Source of the DNA: a virus
IMG/VR virus record: IMGVR_UViG_3300022074_000044
Location: 1 to 57,259 of that record
Length of the DNA stretch: 57,259 nucleotides
Strand: one strand, 5' to 3'
Part shown: positions 16,708 to 26,700 of the stretch, piece by piece
Numbering within the stretch: position 1 is the stretch's first letter
Layout of the letters: every line of letters starts with the position of its first letter
Notes under the pieces: generated by a model
The model's input: the letters and a program-made list of their open reading frames with translations, nothing else
Databases searched by the model: none
What the model was told of the DNA's origin: nothing
Made by a program: the position numbers and the translations under genes

Positions 16708-19700
16708 TTAAATAATGACAACATAGGTTCTACCTTCCTCAATGACTGCATACTCTGTTTGAGCAATACCGAAGGAGTTAACCTGACCAATACCAACGTA
16801 AGTTGCACGAGCTTGAGATTCCTTAGCTCCTGCAAGTCCCTTGAAGAATCCTTGAGTCGTGTAATTGCCTTTCGTGACTGATTCGAGAGCAGATCCACTG
16901 GTCTTGTAAAGAACTGCAACACCAATACCAATCGAAGGTGTGTAATCGACGAATGGATGTACAAGAGAAGTATTCGATATTGTAAATGTTCCTGATGGAA
17001 CGAAGTCTTGGAATACTTGGAAGTATCTGGTCGCTGCATCTCCAAATATAGTTGTGATACCAGATGTGCCTGGATCTCTGTCGTCTCCATAGTATCCGTA
17101 TACTTGATTGAGAGCGGTAAGTGCAGAAGCGCCTTTTGTGTCGAAGAGGACTGTACCCTCGACGGAATCGGCTGTAAATCTGACAACTGATGCACCAGAG
17201 AATGTAGCAATACCAACTCCAATCTCTCTGAAGAATCCTTTCTCGTCGGCAGTTCCAGATATAGTAACATTTCCAATACCAGTGTATGCTGGTGTGTAGT
17301 CGATATCTGGATGTGTAAGTTCTCCAGATATTGTGAATGTACCAGATGGAACGAAGTCTTGGAAGACTGCCAATGTTCTTGTGTCTGCATCTCCACTGAT
17401 TCTTGTAAGAATTGCACTTGCAGCAGATGGTTCGACTGTTGCCTCTGCAGCAGATCCAAGTGCAAAGAGAGAACCAGATCCAGTAGCTGACAGACGAACA
17501 CCAGATAGAACAACGTTGTCTCTTCTGAGTGTAATAGTTCCAGATCCATCGAACTCTCGTAGGCGGAAGGCGACACTTTCTCCAGATAGTGTAAGTGTTG
17601 CAGTATTCTCTGGAGTCTGAGCGATGAATGATTCTTCTGCCGTTCCGTTGAATATTGATGTACCAGCAACAAGTTCTGCACTTGTCTTGGTCTCCGATAT
17701 ACCACCGATTGCGAATAGAGATCCACCACCGACTTCGGAGAATGTTGTTGCTTCGTCTTGACCAGCACCACTGTAAGTGAATGTGCCAGATCCGACTTCT
17801 GGAACGACGAATTTCTCGATTGTGAGAATACCACCTTCCTGACGAACTGTAAATCCACCAGATGTGCCTGGATCGTTGTCGTCTCCATAGTATCCAAAGA
17901 CTTGAACTGGCCTTGCTTCTGCTCCAGTTGTCTGGAAGTCGAATAGGAGAGATCCAGCACCAAACTCGGTAGCGGGAACAAATCTTTCCTTCGCACCGAA
18001 TTCGACTCCTTCGAGATCTCCTTCCTCGTCTGGGCCTCCAACACCGTTTCCAGCAGTACCAATACCAAGAATGTAGATAACACCGTGAGTTGATATAGGT
18101 GCGTTTGTTCTGGATATTGAACGACCATCGAGTTTGAGGACAGGACCAACAGATGGATATTTCGGAATGAACCTTGTGGTAACAATGCCAGGATCTCCGT
18201 ATTCCCCTCCAGAACTTCCAGGCTTGAGTGTAAGTCCAGTCTCGATACCAATGTTCCTTTCGATACCATAATGAGGTGTGTAGTCGATATCTGGATGCTG
18301 TAGATCTCCGATAAGACGTAGAACAGCCTTCTCTGATTGTGAAGCGTAAGTAGCTTTGAGATCTGTGTATCCACCACCGTAGATGTGTAGGTAAGTTCCC
18401 TCTGGAGGATCGAAGCTGGACTTGACAACTGCACTGCCTCTGAATGTCTGAATACCAACAGGAGAAATGTGATCGATAACTCTTGCGTATGTTGATATTC
18501 CAATACCCCTTGTAAGAGGTAGAGTTCCAGATCCAACAAAGTCTCTTGTGCGACTGTAAGTGGTAATTCCAGATGTCTCGAATAGAACAGTTCCTTCTGG
18601 AGTCTGAGCAATGTATCTTTCTTTTGCACCACTAACGAAGTCGAATAGAGATGTTGTACTACTTGCAACAGCAACTTTCTCTCCGCCAGTTCCAGAAATG
18701 GTGATTGTACCAGAACCACGGTAGAATGGGAAGAATATTGGAACCCCTGATGTGATTCCTCCAGTGAAGTTGACACTTCCATATGGGAATATAGCTTCCT
18801 GTGGAGTGGTTTCATCGACCCAACCATAATCAGTGAATCCTCTATTAACATTCTGTTGAGTGAATCCGTTATCCCAAGGATATGTTCTAGTGTATGGACG
18901 ACCACCGCCAGAAGATACTCCAATAATTCCGTAATCTTCTCCGATTTCATTGGAACTAAAGTTGATGTTATATTGATTAGTTTTATCGAATGAAGGTACA
19001 AGACCAGTACCACTAACTGCCTCGTCGTATGTAAGACCACCAGTATTTTCATTATCAAAGGTGATTGCACCATCATCAAGAGACTCGACACTTGGCATAC
19101 CAGCTCCTTGCTGGTTGAATCCAAATCCTTGAGCAACATCAAGTTCACTAATGAGACCGTAATCTTCGTTCTCTGTTCCCCTAAAGATAGAGAATTGATT
19201 GTAGGAATCTGTATTCTTCTCAAAGATATCCTTACCACTGAAGAATAATGTTCCACCAAACTCATCTTCTGGGTGTTGGATAACTCGTGCATATGTCTGA
19301 CCCTCTTCTCTGCCAGTTGTAAGAGTAACATCGAGAGTGGATGATATATGTGGAGCAAAGTTGACGTTTGCAGCACCAGTAAGTGACTGATAAGAACCAA
19401 CGAGGTATTCCTTGACAGAAGCCTCTACCGCACCACCAAACTTGAATAGTGAACCTGATCCCTCTGGTATGAATGGAGTAATAGACTCATTACCAGTGCC
19501 AAGGATACTGAATTGACCTTCTTCACCGAATACTGTGTGTTGTGGAGCCTGACTGAACCAGTTTGCACCGAAGATGTTGATGCCAGCCTTGTATGTGGCA
19601 ATACCAGTAATACCAGAGGACTCGTATTGAATTGCAGCTGCAACATCGAGATCTTCTGAAAGTAGGAAGGTTGCCGTTCCTGTAACTCCAACAGTTTGTT

Positions 19701-21348
19701 TGGTAAATGAAGTTTCTCCAAGAGAGAATGTAATTTCTCTGTTGGGATAATGTTGACCACCAATCTGAGCGTAGTTGAAGTTTGGAAGTAAGAATCCCCA
19801 GTTCTCTGCTGACTTGGGTATAGTCTCGTCGTTTGTATTGATGACACCCCAATCTTCGTAAGACTGAGTTGGAGTGGCAGTAATAAGACCCCAATCGACT
19901 TCTTCTGTTTTTTGATCTCCAAGAGGTGATACCCAAGAAGGAGTGTAAACAGGAATACCCTGTTGCATCTCTCCAGAGATATCGAATAGGTTTGTATTCT
20001 CGTAATCCTTCGCAACTTGAATATTGGTTGCAGCACCACTAACATGTAAGGTAACTGTCTGTTCGTCACCCTGTTTAACAAGTTTGATGTCAGATACAGA
20101 ACCAGAAGGTCTGATAAGAGCCTTCCTAGTTGGAGGTATAGAAACTGCAGCATCCGAACCAGTTCCAGATATATCAAAGAGAACTGTACTGATGATACCA
20201 GCAGGGACGAATGATTCGTTTGCACTACCAGATGCAGTAATCGTATCACCGACACCGAATATTGTACTCTGTGGAGCCTGACTGAAGAAGTTGGTTCCAG
20301 AGAATGTTCCTGTACCAGATCCAGAGTATGCAAAGAGTGATTCTTCTGCCGCAGTGCCTTCTTTCTTGAATGTACCAGCACCAGCATATCCCCTGACGAT
20401 AGCATCTCTACCACCAACAAATGTTGACTGATACTCGTCAAGGAATATTCCACCTTGTAATTGTTGTTCTATTACACCGTAATCTTCAGCAGATGTAGGT
20501 GTGTCTAATATACTTCCGTAACTTACAAATTCAACCTGATCTTCGTCAGAGAATGATCTCTCCTTCGCAAGAGGATCTGTGATGGTCTCGTCAAATGTGA
20601 CATTGAGATCATCGAAGGACGCACCTTCCCTAACTGTAATTGTTCCGTTATCTTCTTTCTCGAATACGTCAGACTCAGATCTGGCGTAGTTGTATATGAC
20701 TTTCTCAACGTCAAACAGCCTGGTATCTCCACCCTTCGCTCTAAATGCGTTTTTAATTACAGGGAGATATGCCTGATCATAAGGTGTTGTAGTTGTACCA
20801 CTTAGAGTTACACTACCACTACCATTATAAGGATAAACTTGGTCTAGATCGGTTGCAGATACGCCTGACTTGGCAATCGTACCAACACCATCATAATTTC
20901 CTCTAGATATAGATTCTTCTGCGGTCCCAGATGGGATGAAGATGACAGCCCCTGCCGCTCCGAGATCTGGTATAACAATCCTTTCGAGACCAGAACCGAT
21001 CTCGTGAATTGTACCAGTACCAACCCAAGGAGTTACTGCTGACTCTAGTGCAGAGTCATTTACATCAAATAGTACGGTATTTGCGTTCTCTGGAATCCAT
21101 TGAGATCTAGATCTACCTAGTGCATCTCTTCCATCTACTACATTTATTGGGCCAAACGGTACTATATCTGCTGTAGCGGTGATAAGTCCGTGGTCATTTA
21201 CAAAGAACCAATCTCCATCTCTTTCTGGTTCTACATGTTGATTTATGTCGCCATAGTCAATATTCTCGCTAGATCCCACGGTGATATCTCCACCGTTAAA
21301 TGTAGTGAATACATCTATCTTTGCATTGTCGTAGGTGTATACGGTCAA
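16708..21348 (-). CDS. Large repetitive virion protein (1546 aa)
   Basis: This protein of 1546 residues is built from irregular Gly/Ser/Thr-rich repeats. Short D-(Y/W)-G-x-I elements recur in the first half (IDYGDI, EDYGVI, VDWGLI, EDYGLI, EDYGII). A GSGT(I/F)T(I/L)SG beta-strand unit recurs throughout. Longer duplications near the C-terminus include HPDIDYTP and YYGDD-DPGTSG. No enzyme motif is visible; a fibrous tail protein is likely. The start is TTG, because no ATG or GTG exists between it and the upstream in-frame stop, with only a weak GGGA upstream. Another frame on the same strand is also open for long stretches (16695-19400, 19425-20453), which I attribute to repeat composition. Confidence 0.8.
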   Translation of the reverse strand: MTVYTYDNAKIDVFTTFNGGDITVGSSENIDYGDINQHVEPERDGDWFFVNDHGLITATADIVPFGPINVVDGRDALGRSRSQWIPENANTVLFDVNDSALESAVTPWVGTGTIHEIGSGLERIVIPDLGAAGAVIFIPSGTAEESISRGNYDGVGTIAKSGVSATDLDQVYPYNGSGSVTLSGTTTTPYDQAYLPVIKNAFRAKGGDTRLFDVEKVIYNYARSESDVFEKEDNGTITVREGASFDDLNVTFDETITDPLAKERSFSDEDQVEFVSYGSILDTPTSAEDYGVIEQQLQGGIFLDEYQSTFVGGRDAIVRGYAGAGTFKKEGTAAEESLFAYSGSGTGTFSGTNFFSQAPQSTIFGVGDTITASGSANESFVPAGIISTVLFDISGTGSDAAVSIPPTRKALIRPSGSVSDIKLVKQGDEQTVTLHVSGAATNIQVAKDYENTNLFDISGEMQQGIPVYTPSWVSPLGDQKTEEVDWGLITATPTQSYEDWGVINTNDETIPKSAENWGFLLPNFNYAQIGGQHYPNREITFSLGETSFTKQTVGVTGTATFLLSEDLDVAAAIQYESSGITGIATYKAGINIFGANWFSQAPQHTVFGEEGQFSILGTGNESITPFIPEGSGSLFKFGGAVEASVKEYLVGSYQSLTGAANVNFAPHISSTLDVTLTTGREEGQTYARVIQHPEDEFGGTLFFSGKDIFEKNTDSYNQFSIFRGTENEDYGLISELDVAQGFGFNQQGAGMPSVESLDDGAITFDNENTGGLTYDEAVSGTGLVPSFDKTNQYNINFSSNEIGEDYGIIGVSSGGGRPYTRTYPWDNGFTQQNVNRGFTDYGWVDETTPQEAIFPYGSVNFTGGITSGVPIFFPFYRGSGTITISGTGGEKVAVASSTTSLFDFVSGAKERYIAQTPEGTVLFETSGITTYSRTRDFVGSGTLPLTRGIGISTYARVIDHISPVGIQTFRGSAVVKSSFDPPEGTYLHIYGGGYTDLKATYASQSEKAVLRLIGDLQHPDIDYTPHYGIERNIGIETGLTLKPGSSGGEYGDPGIVTTRFIPKYPSVGPVLKLDGRSISRTNAPISTHGVIYILGIGTAGNGVGGPDEEGDLEGVEFGAKERFVPATEFGAGSLLFDFQTTGAEARPVQVFGYYGDDNDPGTSGGFTVRQEGGILTIEKFVVPEVGSGTFTYSGAGQDEATTFSEVGGGSLFAIGGISETKTSAELVAGTSIFNGTAEESFIAQTPENTATLTLSGESVAFRLREFDGSGTITLRRDNVVLSGVRLSATGSGSLFALGSAAEATVEPSAASAILTRISGDADTRTLAVFQDFVPSGTFTISGELTHPDIDYTPAYTGIGNVTISGTADEKGFFREIGVGIATFSGASVVRFTADSVEGTVLFDTKGASALTALNQVYGYYGDDRDPGTSGITTIFGDAATRYFQVFQDFVPSGTFTISNTSLVHPFVDYTPSIGIGVAVLYKTSGSALESVTKGNYTTQGFFKGLAGAKESQARATYVGIGQVNSFGIAQTEYAVIEEGRTYVVII

Positions 21349-21361
21349 AGGGATTCCCGAA

Positions 21362-21396
21362 TAAAAAGACCCTGCCTTAGTTATAAAGCAGAGTCC
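21362..21396 (-). terminator. Intrinsic terminator or leader hairpin
   Basis: On the minus strand GACTCTGCTT pairs with AAGGCAGGGTC (ten pairs, two G-T) around a TATAACT loop, followed by TTTTTAT. It follows the gene ending at 21421 and precedes the TTG start at 21348. A late-box-like ACTAAATA lies just upstream (21406-21413), so the hairpin may also form the 5' end of a transcript. Confidence 0.75.
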
Positions 21397-21405
21397 ACAT
21401 ATTGA

Positions 21406-21413
21406 TATTTAGT
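21406..21413 (-). promoter_or_regulatory. Late-promoter-like box ACTAAATA
   Basis: The same octamer as at 32860-32867, in the 72-base gap between two structural genes. Its position upstream of a terminator-like hairpin makes it less certain than the TATAAATA sites. Confidence 0.4.
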
Positions 21414-21420
21414 GTTTCTA

Positions 21421-22428
21421 TTAGTCGAGTGCGACGTTTAGAGTAATCTTGATTTGGTCTCCGTTGTTCTGAATGTTGTAAGGACCGTTTGTGAATCTTT
21501 CAGCGTACATGATAGAACTGTAAAGAGTCGCAGTGTTAAGTCCAAGAACACCGTTTGATGTAGCAGTCATAGATGGAGTTGTTACAAACTCATCTGCGTT
21601 TGGTACATTGAAGACAGTGTAAACATTAGATTCGAGAGTTGTATTACCAGTACCAGCGTTAACGTAAAGGATGTCTCCAGCCTTAAGTCCGTGGTTAGTA
21701 ATAGAAATTTTACCGAAACTGAATGTGACTGATGGGTCAGTCGCAACCTGTATGTTATCGACTAGAGGTTTGTCGAGGTAAATCGTTCTATACGCTCTGT
21801 CAATACCTATAATCTTCGTTCCTGTTGCAACACCAGCGTTACCAGCAACGAACTGTCCAAGAGTTAGATCATCGATACTAACCTGTGGGTCGATAGTGAT
21901 GTAAGAGTTACCAACAACACCGATAGTTGGGTCAGTGTTATTACCTTTAGTAACTGTAGTTCCAATACCAACACTTGCACCGTGTACAACACCCTGTACA
22001 GCAACAGGCATGTTATTTGCACGAGTCACATAGTAACCGTAGATGTTACCAGCAGGACCTGTGAAAGTGAAAGTTTGTTCTGGGTATGTTGCAGTTGTTC
22101 CAGATCCAACGTTCTTAATTACCCATCTTGCTCCGTTTAACAGAATACCGTACTGCTGGTTGTAATCCTGATCTCCTCTGTTGTTTACACAAACAGGATA
22201 ACCAGTATTTGCAGTAGTACCGTAACCATTAACGTTTCCGTCAATATATGGTTCAAAGTATGATGTTGCAGACGGAACATCTCCCTCGGCAGGGGTTGTG
22301 TTACTTGTGAAAAGTTTTAACACAAGATTTCGCGGTGATGTATCTTCTAAATCTGCGACAAAGTTATTCTGAGCGATCAGATAACGTAGCGACTCAATTT
22401 CACCAATATTAGGAACGAGTAATGCCAT
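21421..22428 (-). CDS. Virion structural protein (335 aa), cyanophage type
   Basis: The protein starts MALLVPNIGEIESLRYL and continues with LVLKLFTSNTTPAEGD, a beginning I associate with conserved cyanophage structural proteins, but no characterised domain is recognised. The middle and C-terminal parts are beta-rich with GIGTT and GNAGVATGTKI strings; the end (IMYAERFTNGPYNIQNNGDQIKITL) looks like a jelly-roll strand pair. TATAAATA lies 44 bases before ATG and an AGAGG ribosome site is present. A terminator follows at 21362-21396, so it may be a single-gene unit. It is probably a baseplate-rim or fibre subunit. Confidence 0.7.
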   Translation of the reverse strand: MALLVPNIGEIESLRYLIAQNNFVADLEDTSPRNLVLKLFTSNTTPAEGDVPSATSYFEPYIDGNVNGYGTTANTGYPVCVNNRGDQDYNQQYGILLNGARWVIKNVGSGTTATYPEQTFTFTGPAGNIYGYYVTRANNMPVAVQGVVHGASVGIGTTVTKGNNTDPTIGVVGNSYITIDPQVSIDDLTLGQFVAGNAGVATGTKIIGIDRAYRTIYLDKPLVDNIQVATDPSVTFSFGKISITNHGLKAGDILYVNAGTGNTTLESNVYTVFNVPNADEFVTTPSMTATSNGVLGLNTATLYSSIMYAERFTNGPYNIQNNGDQIKITLNVALD

Positions 22429-22471
22429 TGAAAAACTACCTCTAGGGGCTATAAGTCTTAAGAACTATTGT

Positions 22472-22479
22472 TATTTATA
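22472..22479 (-). promoter_or_regulatory. T4 late-type promoter motif TATAAATA
   Basis: Perfect late box on the minus strand. It overlaps the last Leu codon and stop codon of the 224-residue gene ending at 22475 and lies 44 bases before the ATG at 22428. Confidence 0.7.
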
Positions 22480-23149
22480 ATTTTAATTTTAGAGAGACTA
22501 ATATCCTTCTAATATTATTCACACTTACTACGTTAAAGTTGAGAATATCTCCAGCATTTATCGTAGTCGTCCAACTATTTAGGACATCATCAAAGTATTT
22601 ATCCGAATTGACTAATTGAACTCTCGCACCACTAGTAATACTAGTGAAATTCGGATAATCTGCGAAAGAACATTTAGATATATCAAAAACAATATCACCA
22701 GTCTGATCAGATAAAACTCTGACATTTTCTATGACTCCAGTGACATCTATTGTCAATTTTCCTTTATCTCCAGCTTGCATGGGGAGACTACCACTATCTA
22801 TAACATAGTTCACAGTCCTTGTTAAGTCTGCTGCTGCAGCAAGGGCAATCATTACTATATCATCATTTGCTGTTGGAGGAGTTGTAAATACAACTTTATC
22901 CCCAGAGATGGTATAGTCGTTTGATGGATCTAGGAAAAGACCATTCTTAGTCACAATAAGTTGTTGACTATTGTTGGGACTATATGGAGCTCCTTGATCA
23001 GTTAAGGAAAACGTTGTTTCAGTGCCGTCTTGTGCTGGTGTCTTACCAATAATGATGTTACCATATTGGATCGACTTCGAGGGAATCTCGTAGTCAACAC
23101 CGACATTGTATTTGCCAGGCTCGTTAAGGGTGACTAAGTAATCTGCCAT
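22475..23149 (-). CDS. Putative fibre/baseplate structural protein (224 aa)
   Basis: A beta-rich, soluble 224-residue protein with a segment LIVTKNGLFLDPSNDYTI, the 'N-G-x-x-L-xP-xxDYTI' pattern common in phage fibre proteins, between about 85 and 105. No enzyme motif is visible. ATG overlaps the stop of the BppU-like gene as TAATG. Read from the GATAAATA promoter at 23508 together with that gene. Role inferred as a fibre or baseplate connector. Confidence 0.65.
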   Translation of the reverse strand: MADYLVTLNEPGKYNVGVDYEIPSKSIQYGNIIIGKTPAQDGTETTFSLTDQGAPYSPNNSQQLIVTKNGLFLDPSNDYTISGDKVVFTTPPTANDDIVMIALAAAADLTRTVNYVIDSGSLPMQAGDKGKLTIDVTGVIENVRVLSDQTGDIVFDISKCSFADYPNFTSITSGARVQLVNSDKYFDDVLNSWTTTINAGDILNFNVVSVNNIRRILVSLKLKL

Positions 23150-23487
23150 TATAATCGTGTTACGCCTGGAATTACAAGAAGGTTTCCTTGTATGGGTCTA
23201 GTCTTATACGCATTGGGCGAAGTTAGAACTAAATCATACACATATCTCCCACCTTCTATGACACTTGTGATTGTAGATGCCATAGCAACTTTTATCTGAC
23301 CATTCACCCTATTTGGGAATGAGACGACAAATGGAGTTGATTTAGATGCTTCTGGATGTTTCCGTAGTTGAGCAGATCCAGTGTATCCAGTCAGATTTAA
23401 AGAACTTGCATCTTCATTTCTGATAGTGAAAGTTGCTTCAAAGTCTACGCCCTGATCTAAAACTAGGTTTATGTTCCTTGCTGTCAT
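23149..23487 (-). CDS. BppU N-terminal-like baseplate protein (112 aa)
   Basis: A 112-residue protein with the pattern of small phage baseplate/upper-baseplate proteins: an N-terminal NINLVLDQGVDFEATF strand, LNLTGYTGSAQLRK, a central strand pair with VNGQIKVAM, then GGRYVYDLVLTSP and a C-terminal LVIPGVTR. Such domains attach receptor-binding parts to baseplates. GATAAATA lies 21 bases upstream, inside the end of the preceding gene. Its stop is joined to the next start as TAATG. Confidence 0.65.
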   Translation of the reverse strand: MTARNINLVLDQGVDFEATFTIRNEDASSLNLTGYTGSAQLRKHPEASKSTPFVVSFPNRVNGQIKVAMASTITSVIEGGRYVYDLVLTSPNAYKTRPIQGNLLVIPGVTRL

Positions 23488-23506
23488 CTGTCAAAGGGGG
23501 TTTTAG

Positions 23507-23716
23507 TTATTTATCTAATTTACTTAAAATGAGTTTCATCATTGATTTTAACTCATCAACATCATCTTTCAACTTATCCATTTCGTTGACTTCTTGCATT
23601 TTTTTCTGCTTCAACTTTAGATAACTATCATACTCAGAGTCAGAACAATTTAAGATTGCACCAGATTGTTCGTCTCTATAAAGAGACCCACTATCTTTTA
23701 CCTTAATCTTATCCAT
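23507..23716 (-). CDS. Small coiled-coil protein (69 aa)
   Basis: The 69-residue protein has an N-terminal KVKDSGSLYRDEQSGAI part resembling small cyanophage structural proteins and a C-terminal heptad-like helix (about 30-68, MDKLKDDVDELKSMMKLIL) likely to form a coiled coil. It couples by TAATG to the stop of the 2505-residue protein. Its last codons GAT AAA TAA are also a late-promoter box for the next unit. It may act as an oligomerising adaptor; function not known. Confidence 0.65.
   Translation of the reverse strand: MDKIKVKDSGSLYRDEQSGAILNCSDSEYDSYLKLKQKKMQEVNEMDKLKDDVDELKSMMKLILSKLDK
23508..23515 (-). promoter_or_regulatory. Late-promoter box GATAAATA, inside the end of a gene
   Basis: On the minus strand GATAAATA spans the Asp, Lys and stop codons of the 69-residue gene and lies 21 bases before the ATG at 23487. 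The same arrangement recurs at 54612-54619. Confidence 0.6.
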
Positions 23717-26700
23717 TAGATTGATGCTATTGCTCTTAGGTCACGAATCTTAGGAACGTAAGCGTAGTTAGTTCCTGACATCACAATTTTGATTTGGAAT
23801 CCATTGAACTGTGGTAGGTTCTTAGCATTGAATTCGTATTCTTTATAATCACGTTCAGTAGATGAAGAAAGTATTCTCCTATCTGGTTTACCATTATTCT
23901 TAGCCGAATCTATGACTCTTCCTTCAGAATCTAGGTTTTCAAAGCCTGGGAATAGTTCAAATAACTGATACTGTGGTGGAGCATCTATTCTGAATATCCT
24001 GTAAAGAACTCTGATATCATTAGTTGAGTGTCTGTAGGCATCAAACATAACCTTCAATCCATCAGCTGACTTCTCTAGATTTACAATCTTAGATAAGTAG
24101 ATTGCAGCACTAGGATCTTGGTCAACAGAATTAACCCTACGATCTGAAGCATAATCTGATATCTTAGAGTTAAGTCTATCCATGACCGTAATCATGTTAA
24201 CTCTATCCAAGTCAATGAAAGGACTTACTTTAGGATCATCTGTAGTCAGAGTTGTTTGTAATGTAAATGACTTTCTGCCTGGGAAGTCAGTCAGTTTTTG
24301 AAGTTCATTTGTCTTAGATGCAACGACTCTTGGAGTTGTTAGATAATTATTACTGTTTAAAGATACATCTTCGTAACCCTGATCAACATATGCCTTAAGA
24401 CTTCCATCAGGACTGTTACCACTAAACGTTCTTACCTTAGCAGCAATCTCAGTTCCTTCTGGTAAAAGAGTAGCAACATTAGGTCTGACAATATTGAATG
24501 GGATATTCTGAGTTGCCATAGGACCGTATGCGTTACTTACTTGTACATATTGTTGATCGTAACTACCACCAGATTTATTCTCACTAAAGAATAGTTCTGG
24601 GAATCCATTAGCATTTCCAGTAGCTCTGTCTACTCCACGACTTGAAACTCCAACCTTAATCCAGTAATGATCGACATCAATAGGATACTTGGCATCATTT
24701 GTAGGTAAGAAACTATGAGATGCGTTGATTCTTCTTAGAGAAACTCCATTCAACTCATACTTAAATATCTTATCATTGATTGCATAATCACCAGCCTTAG
24801 TATCATCTATGGATCTAGTAATGTTATTCAGAGTAGAAGTTGTAGTTGTAACACCAGTGTATTTGATAATCTCATTTCCTAGTTTGACGTAGCCTGGGTT
24901 TGAAGTATTTACTTCTAAGTTTTCAAATGATGTAAAGATTCCAATTGCAGTCACAGTCATATCTTCTGTACTTGTGGAATCAACTGTGGATGTTAACTTC
25001 TCTGGTTTAACGTCAGCCTCAACACCAGATAGTATAACCTGATCTTCAGCAGAGTACATACCATGATTGGAATGTCTTACACGGAAATGTAATCCATCAG
25101 TCACGTTTTGTAAGTATGTAATAGGAGCTCCGTTTACAACACTTGTTCCACCACCACCAACATATACGATAGAAGATGAAGAATCCACTTTAGGTACACC
25201 TTGGATATTATCAAGAACTAAAGTGTTGAACGCACTAATAACACCGACATTGTTTGGAATTGTTAGTCTCAAGTCTTTTCCGAATCCACCTGTATTATCG
25301 GCAGATACAGTAAGTACGTCACCAGCAGAGTATCCTGTTCCACCAATGGAAACCGTTGCAGCAACAGCTACTCTGTTTGAAACAGTTAAGTTCACAGTTG
25401 CACCAGTTCCTTTACCGAACTGAGATATAAGAGGTATGTTAGGGTAAACAACGGATGTTGCAGCAAAACCACTACCACCGTTTGTAATTACTAGATCGCT
25501 ACCAATACCTATTGCACCAAGAACTTTATTTAAGTTTGCCTTAAAGTTTGGATTTGACTGTTGGTATATTGTAGTTCCTTCTGTCAGTCCAGCTTGTTCT
25601 GATACAGTCAAACTCTTACCTAAACCAACCACTGCGTTATAGGCAAGCATATCAATGGGGTTAGGTGCAAGAGAAACAATCTGTCTGTTTCCTATATCTA
25701 AATCTGGGTTATAGAAGTTGACTCTACCAGATGTTGATGTGAAGTTAGCCCTATAAAGATTGAACTTAAGATCTTCCAACTGACTAGGATCCCATGTGGC
25801 ACCGTTCTGTGATTTGAACAGTGAACCAAGTAAAGGTTGTTGAGATACAATTATCTTCTCAGAATCTGCAGCATTGACTGTTGTAATATCTTCTTCACCC
25901 ATCCTAGAGATGTAGACAAAGTATTCGTTAGATGCAGATAGAAGAACAAGTGCAAACTCTCCTCCACCCTCACAATATACGGGCGATGGGAATGTAAATG
26001 TAGTTGGTTTAGAACCATCAGCTGATAATACAACTTGATCAGGATCAAGAATACACTCACCAAATGGCAAGATTTCTTGAGTAGGTAAACCAGTTTGAAG
26101 TGTTCTTACTTGTAAGGTAACAGGTAATTCATTTGTGTCTTTCGCTTGGAAGTAAACGTCACATTTAGTAAGGAATACACCATTGATGTCGGGAACTTCA
26201 AATGATTGAGCAAGAGGGTCAACCCACCTAGTCTGAGTTGTAGATCTGTTTGCAAAGGTATTCTCAATTGTCAATCTCTTACTTTCGTCAGTCAGAGTTC
26301 TATCAGCAGACTGTGGTATTCTCTGTACATCTGCATTTCTTGTCCTAAGAGTTGAAGACTCTACAGTTTGTAATGTACCAGATGATGTGAAGTTAGCCTC
26401 ACCAGAACTATCTGTAAATCCAGAGATAGTTGAGTTTACAGGAGATGATGACAGAGTGAATGTCTTAGTACCAGTATTGAAAGATGGAGCAGATGGAATT
26501 GTAGGATCAGGTAAGAATAATGATCCGATAAGTGTTCCTGACTTATCTGTAATTAATCTAATTGCAGATACAGTTGCAATAGCACCACTAGACTGTCCAA
26601 TCAACTTCATACCAGTGGTGATGTATCCGTAGAAACCAGATGCAGACTGGAGTTCTAGAGATGCAGTATCTACATTTAATAATGAAGTGGTAGATGAATA

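Noticed and set aside
16695-20453. Long open frames of 901 and 342 codons in another frame of the same strand inside the 1546-residue gene
   Set aside because: The translations are Leu/Ser/His/Gln-rich low-complexity sequence with no domain, and the true frame shows clear repeats. Biased codons in repetitive Gly/Ser/Thr text can keep a shifted frame open. A frame-by-frame substitution test in relatives would settle it.
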